The notes under the pieces are model-generated. The model was not told where the DNA came from. It worked only from the letters and a program-made list of their open reading frames with translations, and searched no databases. A stretch of DNA of 64,000 bases from Trebonia sp963774945 (GTDB taxonomy: Bacteria > Actinomycetota > Actinomycetes > Streptosporangiales > Streptosporangiaceae), in assembly GCA_963774945.1 (NCBI GenBank), contig CAVZHA010000015.1, positions 1,488,001 through 1,552,000 on the forward strand. The letters run 5' to 3'. A program made the translations under genes and the position numbers. Below, piece by piece: positions 44,238 through 52,508 of this stretch; positions within the stretch are counted from its first letter, which is position 1, and each line of letters begins with the position of its first letter.

Positions 44238-44420
44238 GTCCGTCCTTCGGTGCGAGGTGTCCCGGCCGCTTAGCGTACCGCGTGACGTGGCGCGACGGGA
44301 TCTGAGATATACGGATATTAGTGGCATTCAGGTCGGAAACTCGGTCGTTAATCGAAAAATTAATCTATAGTTCGGGCTAAATGGGATGCGCTTCACCCGG
44401 CAATGAGGTTGGCTTGACTG

Positions 44421-45436
44421 ATGCGCATCGAACGGTGGGATCCGGCGGACGAGACGACCGCTGCGGCCTGTTATCAGGTGCACCGGGCGGCCCACCTGGC
44501 CGATGAGGCCGACGATCCGCCGTTCTCGGCCGGGACCTTCGGCCTCTACCTTCGGGAGGGGTTCGACAAGACGCCGGGCGAGGTCTGGTTCGCCGTTGAC
44601 GACGCGGCCGGGGTCGTCGGCTACTACCGGATGCAGCTGTGGGACCTCGAGAACCTCGACCGCGCCTTTGGCGGCCCGATTGTCCACCCGGCGGCGCGAC
44701 GCCGTGGTTACGGACGCGCCCTGCTCCGCCACGAGGCGGCGCGGGCGGCCGCGAACGGGCGGTCGGTGCTGAGCGGCCACGTGGTCACCGGATCGGCCGG
44801 GGAGGCGTTCGCCGCGGCGGCCGGAGCGACGCCGGGGCTGGTGGACGTCCGGCGGGTGCAGTGCCTGGCCAAGATCGAGGCGGGGAAGGTCGCCGAGCTG
44901 CGCGCTGTCGGCGGCGCGCGCGGCGGCCGGGTACTCGCTGGTCAGCTGGACCGGGGACGTCCCCGAGGAGTACCTCGGCCCGCTGGCGCACGTGATCAAC
45001 GCCTTCGAGGACGCGCCCAGGGGCGAGAACGTCGAGCCCGAGGCGTGGGACGCCGACCGGGTCCGGGAGCGCACCGGCGCCCACGTCCGGGCCGGACTGC
45101 TGCGCAACCACAGCGTCGCGGCGCTGCACGACGCGACCGGCGAGATGGCCGCCTACACCGGGGTGATCGTCGATCCCGAGGCCCCGAGCTGGGGATTCCA
45201 GGAGCTCACGGCGGTGACGCGGGCAACATCGCGGGCACCGGCTGGGGCTGCTGGTGAAAACCGCCATGCTGGAGCTGCTGGCCGAGGTCGAGCCGCAGGT
45301 CGAGCTGGTCATGACCAGCAACGCGGCCGCCAATGACCACATGATCGCGGTCAACGAGCAGCTCGGCTACGAGGTGGCCGGGCCGGGCTGGCGCTTCTAC
45401 GAGGCGCCGGTCGCGGAGCTGCTCGGTCAGTCGTAG
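44421..45436 (+). pseudogene. Double-GNAT acetyltransferase, paralogue 3, two +1 frameshifts
   Basis: More diverged than the two paralogues at 41395 and 42504. GNAT domain 1 (HPAARRRGYGRALLRHEAAR) is in the first frame. After an extra base near 44906 comes GYSLVSWTGDVPEEYLGPLA, and after another near 45231 comes HRGHRLGLLVKTAMLELL. The corrected protein is about 338 residues. Upstream, GAGGTTGGCTTGA resembles the block before the other two paralogues. The stop lies inside a 15-bp tandem repeat shared with the end of era. Confidence 0.75.
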
Positions 45437-45485
45437 CGCCCGGTCAGTCGCAGAACGGTCAGTCGCAGAACGGTCAGTCGTAGAA
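45424..45485. repeat. 15-bp tandem repeat spanning two convergent stop codons
   Basis: CGGTCAGTCGCAGAA occurs at 45441 and 45456, with variants at 45424 and 45471. The GNAT stop is in the first unit and the era stop in the last. Confidence 0.85.
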
Positions 45486-46451
45486 ACCGAGGCGGCGCAG
45501 GTACTTGGGGTTGCGCTGCCAGTCCTTGGCGATCCTGACGTGCAGGTCGAGGTAGACCCGCGAGCCGAGCAGCGCCTCGATCTGGCGGCGGGCCCGGCTG
45601 CCGACGTCCTTCAGCCGCTCGCCCTTGGTGCCGATCACGATCGCCTTCTGGCTCGGCCGCTCGACGTAGATCTCGGCGTACACGTCGAACAGGTCGGGCT
45701 GACCCTCGCGCGGGCCCATCTCCTCGACCAGCACCGCGATCGAGTGCGGGAGCTCGTCCCGGACCCCCTCGAGGGCGGCCTCGCGGATCAGCTCGGCCAC
45801 CATGATCTGCTCGGGCTCGTCGGTCAGGTCGCCGTCGGGGTACAGCGGCGGCCCCTCCGGCAGATGGCTCACCATGACGTCGATCAGGGCGTCGAGCTGG
45901 TAGCCGGCCACGGCCGAGACCGGGATCACGTCGGCCCAGTCACCCAGCTGGCTGACCGCGAGCAGCTGCTCGGCGATCCGGGTCTGCGAGGCCTGGTCGG
46001 TCTTGGTGACGATGGCGACGACCGGCGTGTTCTTCAGCCCGGCGAGCTCGCGGGCGAGGTACTTGTCGCCCGGTCCGACGTCGTCCGGGGCGGGGACGCA
46101 GAACCCGACCAGGTCGACCTCGGTCAGGGTGGAGCGGACGAGGCTGTCGAGCCGTTCGCCAAGCAGCGTCTTCGGGCGGTGCAGGCCCGGGGTGTCGAGG
46201 ATGACGAGCTGCGCGTCGGGGCGGTGGACGATGCCGCGGATCACCCGGCGGGTCGTCTGCGGGCGGTCGCTGGTGATCGCGACCTTGGCCCCGACGAGCG
46301 CGTTGGTCAGGGTCGACTTGCCGACGTTGGGACGGCCGACCAGGCACGCGAAGCCCGATCTGAATACGGGCTCGGCCGACGCGGCGGCCGACGGCGCGCC
46401 GGTCTTCCTGGCACGCCCGGCCTTCTTCTCGGTCACTCGCGGCGGGCTCAT
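45474..46451 (-). CDS. era: GTPase Era
   Basis: 325 residues, required for 30S ribosome maturation. The N-terminal GTPase domain has G1 GRPNVGKST, G3 DTPGLHRPK and G4 TKTD. The C-terminal KH RNA-binding domain contains VIGTKGERLKDVGSRARRQI. ATG at 46451 gives a ~25-residue Lys/Ala-rich extension before the G domain; longer frames to 46643 overlap the divergent Nudix gene and are rejected. Confidence 0.96.
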   Translation of the reverse strand: MSPPRVTEKKAGRARKTGAPSAAASAEPVFRSGFACLVGRPNVGKSTLTNALVGAKVAITSDRPQTTRRVIRGIVHRPDAQLVILDTPGLHRPKTLLGERLDSLVRSTLTEVDLVGFCVPAPDDVGPGDKYLARELAGLKNTPVVAIVTKTDQASQTRIAEQLLAVSQLGDWADVIPVSAVAGYQLDALIDVMVSHLPEGPPLYPDGDLTDEPEQIMVAELIREAALEGVRDELPHSIAVLVEEMGPREGQPDLFDVYAEIYVERPSQKAIVIGTKGERLKDVGSRARRQIEALLGSRVYLDLHVRIAKDWQRNPKYLRRLGFYD

Positions 46452-46494
46452 TATTAGATTGTCCCGCATTCCGGTGACCGCTACCGTCGTTGGC

Positions 46495-46989
46495 ATGGCT
46501 GAGACCCCCGTATTCCGGCCGACTGCGCGTTTGCTGGTCGTCGACCCGGACGAGCGGGTGCTGCTGTTCAGCTCGGCCGACGGGGCCGGGGGAACCTGGT
46601 GGTTCACCCCGGGCGGCGGAGTCCACCGGGGCGAGAGCGTCACGCAGGCGGCTGTGCGCGAACTGTCGGAGGAGACCGGGTTCGCCTGCGCCGAGGACGA
46701 GCTCGGCCCGGTCGTCGCTACATCGTCGGCGCTATGGAAGGGCGATCACGACGGGACGCTGTTCCTCGGCGCCCACTCGTTCTTCTTCCTGCGGGTTCCG
46801 CAGCCGGTGATCGACACCGACGGGCAGGAGGAGTTCGAGCGGACGTTCATCACCGGGCATCGCTGGTGGACGCTGGACGAGCTCAGGGAGACCACCGACG
46901 ACGTCCGGCCGCACGCCCTGGGCGTCCTGCTCGAGCGGCTCATGCGCGGCGGTATCCCCGTCCGCCCCATCCGCCTCGCCCGCGGCTGA
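46495..46989 (+). CDS. Nudix hydrolase
   Basis: 164 residues with the Nudix box GGGVHRGESVTQAAVRELSE followed by ETGF (pattern GX5EX7REUXEEXGU). It cleaves nucleoside-diphosphate-linked substrates; specificity is unknown. It is divergent from era with a 43-base gap, so promoters must overlap. No clear ribosome site precedes ATG 46495. Confidence 0.9.
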   Translation: MAETPVFRPTARLLVVDPDERVLLFSSADGAGGTWWFTPGGGVHRGESVTQAAVRELSEETGFACAEDELGPVVATSSALWKGDHDGTLFLGAHSFFFLRVPQPVIDTDGQEEFERTFITGHRWWTLDELRETTDDVRPHALGVLLERLMRGGIPVRPIRLARG

Positions 46990-47008
46990 GGCGGATGGGC
47001 TCGAGGGA

Positions 47009-47062
47009 GTGCCAAATGCGCATTTGGGCTCACTCTTGCCGGCCCAAAAGCGCACTTGGCTC
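47009..47062 (-). repeat. Dispersed ~54-bp repeat, family C, copy 2
   Basis: The reverse complement of the 23985-24039 unit, with scattered substitutions. Its best-kept part is the perfect palindrome CCAAATGCGCATTTGG. Confidence 0.75.
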
Positions 47063-47298
47063 GCGGAGAGGTGGGGCGCGGAGAGGTGGGGCGGAGGGGG
47101 GCGGCTCGCGGAGGGGGGCGGCCCGCGGAGAGGCGGGGCGGAGAGGCGCGGCTCGCGGAGAGGCGGGGCGGAGGGGCGCGGCTCGCGGAGGGGGGACGGC
47201 TTGCGGAGAGGCGCGGCCTGCGGAGAGGCGGGGCGGAGGGGGGTGGCTCGCGGAGAGGCGGGGCGGAGGCCGCTGGGGCGGAGGGGAGAGGGGGTCGT
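47063..47298 (+). repeat. G-rich imperfect tandem repeats
   Basis: Variants of GCTCGCGGAGAGGCGGGGCG plus GAGGGGCGCG recur about eight times with irregular length. They fill the gap between the convergent Nudix and cytidine-deaminase-like genes. All apparent frames across it are low complexity. Confidence 0.75.
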
Positions 47299-47318
47299 TG
47301 GGGGGCGGGGGTGGGGGT

Positions 47319-47670
47319 TTAGGGGAGCAGGGTGGCGCGGAGGGTGCCGTCGGGGGTGGCGTGGAAGACGGGGGCGGTGGGGCCTAGGTCGCGGACCGCG
47401 GCCAGGTCGCCTGGGTCGGGGTCGGAGTCGCTGACCAGGGCGGCCGCCTCGAGGCTTTCCGCACCGCTGGAGACTGCCATCGCCACGGCCAGGCGGAGCG
47501 CGGACAGCCGGAGCGACGGCAGCGCCACGGCGGCGGCGGTGTAGGTGCGGCCGGTCTCGTCGCGGACGGCCGCGCCCTCGGACGCGGCCACGCGGGCCCG
47601 GGTCGATCGCGCCAGCGTGATGATCTTCTGATCCTCCGCGTCGAGCGCGTCTAGCTGTCACTTCGCTCAC
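47319..47670 (-). pseudogene. Cytidine deaminase-like protein, one +1 frameshift, catalytic motif absent
   Basis: The corrected protein (~116 residues) starts at GTG 47670, loses frame near 47652, then continues LARSTRARVAASEGAAVRDE and ALPSLRLSALRLAVAMAVSS. Genes annotated as cytidine deaminase occupy this position next to era in many actinobacteria. The zinc-binding C/HAE and PCXXC motifs are missing; there is no Cys in the readable part. A non-catalytic role is likely. Confidence 0.65.
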
Positions 47671-47894
47671 GGGAAGCAGTGTAGTGAGGCCGCCGGGGGC
47701 GCAGAAGAGCCGGGCAGCCGCGGGCAGGCCGGACGAGTCCGGCCAGGCCCTGACATATCAGGAATGCCGGGGCGCGCCGACGGGCGCCGGGCGGCGAGGT
47801 TGCGCGGTCGATTACGGGCGCTTTCCCTGGCCCGCTAATTCCCTCTTGTCACACTAGCCACGGAGGGCGGGACAACGTGTGGCATTACGTGGGA

Positions 47895-47927
47895 CCAGGG
47901 ACCGTTCGAGATGACGGATTTGAATTT
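47895..47927 (-). repeat. Dispersed 3'-UTR repeat, family A, copy 3
   Basis: GGGACCGTTCGAGATGACGG followed by ATTTGAATTT, abutting the stop of the CBS-domain gene. The core is almost the same as the copies downstream of the sigma-factor gene and leuA. Confidence 0.75.
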
Positions 47928-47928
47928 C

Positions 47929-49135
47929 TTAGTCTTTTTCTGTTCTTTCGGGAACGCGCTCGATGAGCACGGTGCCGAGCCGGTTGCGGCGGCCGGCCAC
48001 GTTCTCGGCGGTCAGGTGCAGGTCGGCCACCGTCGCCTCGGAGCCGGCGATGGGGACCCGGCCGAGCTCGTGGGCGAGCAGGCCGCCCACGGTCTCCACG
48101 TCCTCGGCCTCGACGGTGACGCCGAACAGCTCCTCGAGCTCGGTCACCGGGAGCCGGGCGGTCACCCGGGCGGTGCCGGGGCCGAGCCACTCGACCGGGG
48201 CGCGCTCGTTGTCGTACTCGTCGGCGATCTCCCCGACGATCTCCTCGAGGATGTCCTCGATCGTCACCAGGCCGGCCGTGCCGCCGTACTCGTCGATGAC
48301 GATCGCCACGTGGATCCGCATCACCTGCATCTGCCGGAGCAGCTCGTCGACCGGCTTGGACTCGGGGACGTAGGTGGCAGGGCGCATGATCGTGTCGACC
48401 CGCTCGGTGTGCTCCGCCCCCGGGTGCTCGTGGTCCCACGCGACCATGTCCTTGAGGTAGCCGATGCCGACCACGTCGTCGGTGTTCTCGCCGGTCACCG
48501 GGATGCGGGAGAACCCGCTGCGGAGCGCGAGGGAGAGCGCCTGGCCGACGGTCTTGTCGTGCTCGATGAAGACCATGTCGGTCCGCGGGACCATCACCTC
48601 GCGCACGATCGTGTCGCCGAGCTCGAAGACCGAGCGGACCATCTCGCGTTCGCCGGGCTCGATTTCGTCCTGGGACTCGATGTAGTCGACCAGATCGTCC
48701 ACGCCGGGGCGGCCGTTGAGCTCGGGGTCGCCGCCGTGGCCGCCGAACGGGAGCGCGCCCGCGACCGCGTCGAGCGCCCGGGCGACCGGGCCGAGGGGGC
48801 TGAGCAGGCGGTTCGCGGTCCGGGCGACCCGCTCCGCGCGGCGCCTGCCCATCGCCCGCGGGCCGACCCCGATCAGCGCGTACCTGGCCAGCAGGAGCAG
48901 CTCCGGCCGAGGGCAGGAAGACCTGCCAGCCGCCGCCGAGCCAGTGCCCGAACGCGAGCGTGACCAGGACGGCGGCCGAGATCTCGGCGCACACCCGGAG
49001 CAGCGTGAGCAGGCTGCCGTGCCGGTCAAGCGCGTCCGAGTCGACCCGGGCGAGGGCCGTCTGCGCGCCTGCGCACCAGCCGGCGATCACGATCAGCACG
49101 ACGGCGAGGACCAGCAGCCAGGCGGCGGCGGACAT
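47929..49135 (-). pseudogene. Hemolysin/CorC-family protein with CBS pair, one +1 frameshift
   Basis: The N-terminus (WLLVLAVVLIVIAGWCAGAQ) starts a membrane domain related to DUF21. After an extra base near 48908 the frame continues with the tandem CBS domains (VMVPRTDMVFIEHDKTVGQA and HVAIVIDEYGGTAGLVTIED) and a C-terminal CorC/HlyC domain (VETVGGLLAHELGRVP). Members are implicated in Mg/Co efflux or membrane integrity. The corrected length is about 401 residues. It overlaps the end of ybeY, as usual for this block. Confidence 0.85.
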
Positions 49136-49790
49136 AAGGCGGGACCTTCCGGTCCTTCCCCGGACTCCGGCGGCCCGGCGGCTGCCTCGTCGGCGGCTGC
49201 CTCGTCGGCGGCGGCCTGGTCGGCTGCCTTGTCTGCCTTGTCGCCTTGTTGGCGTTGTCGGCTTCGCGAGCTTCGCCTGCCTTGTCGGCAGCGGGCGGCC
49301 GCCTGGCGGCCGACTCGGCCCGCCAGTCGCGGAGCAGCTCGTTCTGGAGGCCGAACATCTCGGCTTCCTCTTCCGGGTCGGCGTGGTCGTAGCCGAGCAG
49401 GTGCAGGACGCCGTGTACCGTCAGCAGCTCGAGCTCGGCCTGGGTGGACTGGCCGTGCTGCCTGGCCTGGACGGCCGCGACCTGGGGGCAGAGCACCACG
49501 TCGCCGAGCAGGACGGGCTCCGCCTCGTCGCCGTCGCGCCCCCTGGACCGGTTCGGGCCCGCCATCGAGTGCGGGCGCAGCTCGTCCATCGGGAACGAGA
49601 GCACGTCGGTCGGGCCGGGCTCGTCCATCCACTTCTCGTGCAGGTTGGTCATGTGCGCCTCGTCCACCAGCAGCATGGACAGGTCGGCCAGCGGGTGCGT
49701 CTCCAGCTGGCCGATCACGTACTGCGCGAGCTCGCGGAGCGCGTCCTCGTCCGCCGCCATCCCCGACTCGTTGTTAATCTCGACGCTCAC
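49026..49790 (-). CDS. ybeY: Endoribonuclease YbeY, with unusual C-terminal extension
   Basis: The rRNA maturation and quality-control metalloendonuclease. The zinc motif HGVLHLLGYDH lies near residue 125, preceded by TDVLSFPMDE. The canonical domain ends around residue 165; the frame then runs ~90 residues further and overlaps the CBS gene by 110 bases. The alternative frame of this tail is Ala/Asp-rich (ADEAAADEAAAG) and has more native-looking codon use, so a frameshift near 49260 is possible. GTG at 49790 overlaps the phoH stop by four bases. Confidence 0.9.
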   Translation of the reverse strand: MSVEINNESGMAADEDALRELAQYVIGQLETHPLADLSMLLVDEAHMTNLHEKWMDEPGPTDVLSFPMDELRPHSMAGPNRSRGRDGDEAEPVLLGDVVLCPQVAAVQARQHGQSTQAELELLTVHGVLHLLGYDHADPEEEAEMFGLQNELLRDWRAESAARRPPAADKAGEAREADNANKATRQTRQPTRPPPTRQPPTRQPPGRRSPGKDRKVPPYVRRRLAAGPRRRADRDRRLVRRRADGPRPGRLGRA

Positions 49791-50824
49791 CGTCGTGTTC
49801 CCCGTCTTGAGTGGTCCTGGGACTTCGCGTCGTACCGGTCGTAGGCATCGACGATCTTCCCGACGAGCTTGTGCCGCACCACGTCCTGGCTGGTCAGCCG
49901 GGAGAAGTGAATGTCCGGGACGCCGTCGAGAATCTCCTGGACCACGCGCAGGCCGCTGACCTGGCCGTCGGGCAGGTCAACCTGGGTGACGTCGCCGGTC
50001 ACGACCATCTTCGACCCGAACCCGAGCCGGGTCAGGAACATCTTCATCTGCTCGCGGCTGGTGTTCTGGGCCTCGTCGAGGATGATGAACGAGTCGTTCA
50101 GCGAGCGGCCGCGCATGAACGCCAGCGGCGCGATCTCGATCGTGCCCGCCGCCATCAGCTTCGGGATCGAGTCGGGGTCGACCATGTCGTGCAGGGCGTC
50201 GTAGAGCGGGCGCAGGTACGGGTCGATCTTCTCGTACAGGGTGCCGGGCAGGAAGCCGAGCCGCTCGCCGGCCTCGACCGCGGGCCTGGTCAAGATGATC
50301 CGGTTGACCTCCTTGGCCTGCAGCGCCTTGACCGCCTTGGCCATCGCCAGGTAGGTCTTGCCGGTGCCGGCCGGGCCGACCGCGAACACGATCGTGTGCT
50401 TGTCGATCGCGTCGGCGTAGTGCTTCTGGTTCAGCGTCTTGGGCCGGATCGTCCGGCCCCGCGAGGACAGGATGCCCTGGGTGAGCACGTCGGCCGGGCG
50501 GTTCCCGGGCTCGTCTGCCTTGGGCGCGCGCAGCATCGCCACCGTGCGCTCGACCGCGTCAGGGGAGAGCTCGGCCCCCTTGCGCTGCAGCTCGAGCAGC
50601 TCGTCGAAGAGCCTGCCGACGAGCTTGGTCTCCCGCGGCCGCCCCGACACGGTGATCTCGTTGCCGCGGACGTGGATATCGGCGGAGAACTCCCGCTCGA
50701 TGACCTGCAGTAGCTCGTCGCTGGTGCCGAGCAGGCCAACCATCGAGTGGCCGTCGGGGATGACGATGCGGATCTGCGAAGTCGCCGGCCCCGCCGTGGG
50801 CAAGTCGCTGCCTGTGTCTGTCAA
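49787..50824 (-). CDS. phoH: PhoH-family ATPase
   Basis: 345 residues. The N-terminal KH-like region (residues ~20-100) is followed by the P-loop VFAVGPAGTGKTYLAMAKAV, Walker B FIILDEAQNT, and TGDVTQVDLP. This is a PhoH-type RNA-associated NTPase, normally next to ybeY as here. The predicted start is TTG at 50824; a short overlap with ybeY shows coupling. Confidence 0.93.
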   Translation of the reverse strand: MTDTGSDLPTAGPATSQIRIVIPDGHSMVGLLGTSDELLQVIEREFSADIHVRGNEITVSGRPRETKLVGRLFDELLELQRKGAELSPDAVERTVAMLRAPKADEPGNRPADVLTQGILSSRGRTIRPKTLNQKHYADAIDKHTIVFAVGPAGTGKTYLAMAKAVKALQAKEVNRIILTRPAVEAGERLGFLPGTLYEKIDPYLRPLYDALHDMVDPDSIPKLMAAGTIEIAPLAFMRGRSLNDSFIILDEAQNTSREQMKMFLTRLGFGSKMVVTGDVTQVDLPDGQVSGLRVVQEILDGVPDIHFSRLTSQDVVRHKLVGKIVDAYDRYDAKSQDHSRRGTRR

Positions 50825-50844
50825 TTCACTGCTCTCGGGAGATG

Positions 50845-51201
50845 TCAGCCGGGCGGCCAGGTCATCGGACGCCCGCCAAGGACGTGCGCGTGCGCGTGCC
50901 CGACGGTCTGCCCGCCGTCCGCGCCGGTGTTGAAGACGATCCGGTAGCCGGAGTCCTCGACCCCTTCGGCGGCGGCGATGGCGCGCGCCGCGGCGACGAG
51001 CTCGTCAAGCAGCCCGTCGCCCGCCTCGGCCAGCGCCGCCACGTCGGCGTAATGATCCCGGGGGATCACCAGGACGTGCGTCGGCGCCTGAGGGTTGATG
51101 TCACGGAAAGCGAGAGTCCGCTTTCCGTCCAGCACGATCGTGGCCGGGATCTGTCCGGCAGCGATACCGCAGAACAAGCAATCTGGCACGTCCACGATCA
51201 T
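50845..51201 (-). CDS. HIT-family nucleotide-binding protein
   Basis: 118 residues with the N-terminal zinc-like pair CLFCGIAAGQIPA, RDINPQAPTHVLVIP and the histidine triad GHAHAHVLGG. The family hydrolyses AMP-linked substrates such as adenosine 5'-phosphoramidate. It lies 20 bases upstream of phoH in the same orientation, the standard actinobacterial arrangement. Confidence 0.93.
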   Translation of the reverse strand: MIVDVPDCLFCGIAAGQIPATIVLDGKRTLAFRDINPQAPTHVLVIPRDHYADVAALAEAGDGLLDELVAAARAIAAAEGVEDSGYRIVFNTGADGGQTVGHAHAHVLGGRPMTWPPG

Positions 51202-51554
51202 AGTGGCCCGGTGGTAGCGCCCGGTGCCGACGCGCCCGCAGGCTGGCCTGGTGCCGGCGCCGGGGGCGTGGGCGTGAACGACACATTGATATACATCGAA
51301 CCCAGCGAGTTGGCACCCGTTCCGCCTGTCCGGCCGGGAATTAACCCATGCGTCACCTATTACTCATCGGTAGGCAGCAGAAAACCCACGGTCCGGCTCG
51401 CCCATCATCCTCTTAAGTGCCGCCCCCACCCGTCATGACGGTTATTCTTGTCTTTCCGCAATCCTGCGGCGGTTTCTGGGGTGGAGTTACCGAATGTGGG
51501 TCTGGCAGCACATGATCGTCACGCAGCGTCGCCCTCTGTTCGGCGCGCCGTTGG
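51202..51554. other. Gene-free stretch between HIT gene and sigma module 3
   Basis: 353 bases between divergent genes. It contains AT-richer patches (TTGATATACATCG near 51285, CACCTATTACTCATC near 51352) that could be promoters, but no copy of the GCAACCT-N13-GAGT promoter and no RNA gene or repeat that I can see. Confidence 0.5.
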
Positions 51555-52478
51555 GTGCCGGGGGACGAAAGCGGCGCCAACGCGGTGGCTAAGCCCGTGA
51601 ATACCGTGGTCGACGCCCAGGCCAGGGCGGCTGTCCGAGGCAGTCCCGCCGCGGACCCGATTCTCGCGCCCTTGATTGACCCAGCGGTCTCTGACACTGC
51701 GGTCGCGCAAGACGCTGCCGTCTCTGCGGACACTCCAGAAGTCGCTGAGGACACTCCGGACTCGGAACCCGGGCAGGCCGATGTCGAGGGAAATTCCGGA
51801 AAATGCGTAAACCTCGACACAGACGGTGAACCTCCCGACGACGGTCCGCGTCCTACAGTGGTGACGGCAACACTCTCGGAGACCGCGGTCGAGCCTGAGA
51901 TCGCGCTAGCCGACGAAGCGCTCGCCCCCGAAACGTCCGCCACCAGCGCGTTCGACGCCGAGGATGAGCGCCAGCCTGCCGTCTGGGCGGCCGCTGATGT
52001 CGTCACCGAGATCTACTTCGGTCATTACCACTCGCTCGTCCGGCTCGCGGTGCTGCTGGTCCACGACGTGCAGACGGCCGAGGAAGTGGTGCAGGACGCC
52101 TTCGAGGCGATGCACCTGGCGTCCAGGCGGCTCCGCGACTCGGAGCGGGCCCTGCAGTACCTGCGGCAGACCGTCGTCAACAAGTCGAGGTCGGTGCTGC
52201 GGCACCGCAAGGTCGTCGACATGCACGCGCCCAAGCCCGCTCCGGACGAGCCGAGCGCCGAGCACGCGGCGCTGGCGATCCTCGAGCGCTCGGCCGTCGC
52301 GGCGGCGCTGCGGGCGCTGCCCGAACGGCAGCGCGAGGCCATCGCCCTGCGCTACTACGCGGACTTCTCCGAGGCCGACATCGCCAAGGCGATGGGGATC
52401 AGCAAGGGCGCGGTGAAGAGCCACACGGCCCGGGCAATGGCGTCGCTCAAGACAATGCTGTCCCAGGAGTCGTCATGA
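51555..52478 (+). CDS. SigE-family ECF sigma factor with long acidic N-terminal extension (module 3)
   Basis: 307 residues. Sigma region 2 begins only at about residue 152 (IYFGHYHSLVRLAVLLVHDV, VQDAFEAMHLASRR); region 4 follows (ALRALPERQREAIALRYYAD, KAMGISKGAVKSHTARAMAS). The first ~150 residues are Asp/Glu/Ala/Pro-rich, probably disordered, and absent from the other two factors. The start is uncertain: GTG at 51555, GTG at 51585, or one further in, since none has a good ribosome site. A membrane-protein gene follows after 30 bases. Confidence 0.85.
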   Translation: MPGDESGANAVAKPVNTVVDAQARAAVRGSPAADPILAPLIDPAVSDTAVAQDAAVSADTPEVAEDTPDSEPGQADVEGNSGKCVNLDTDGEPPDDGPRPTVVTATLSETAVEPEIALADEALAPETSATSAFDAEDERQPAVWAAADVVTEIYFGHYHSLVRLAVLLVHDVQTAEEVVQDAFEAMHLASRRLRDSERALQYLRQTVVNKSRSVLRHRKVVDMHAPKPAPDEPSAEHAALAILERSAVAAALRALPERQREAIALRYYADFSEADIAKAMGISKGAVKSHTARAMASLKTMLSQESS

Positions 52479-52508
52479 CGCGGCCGACGAAGGCGGGCTG
52501 GTGACGGC

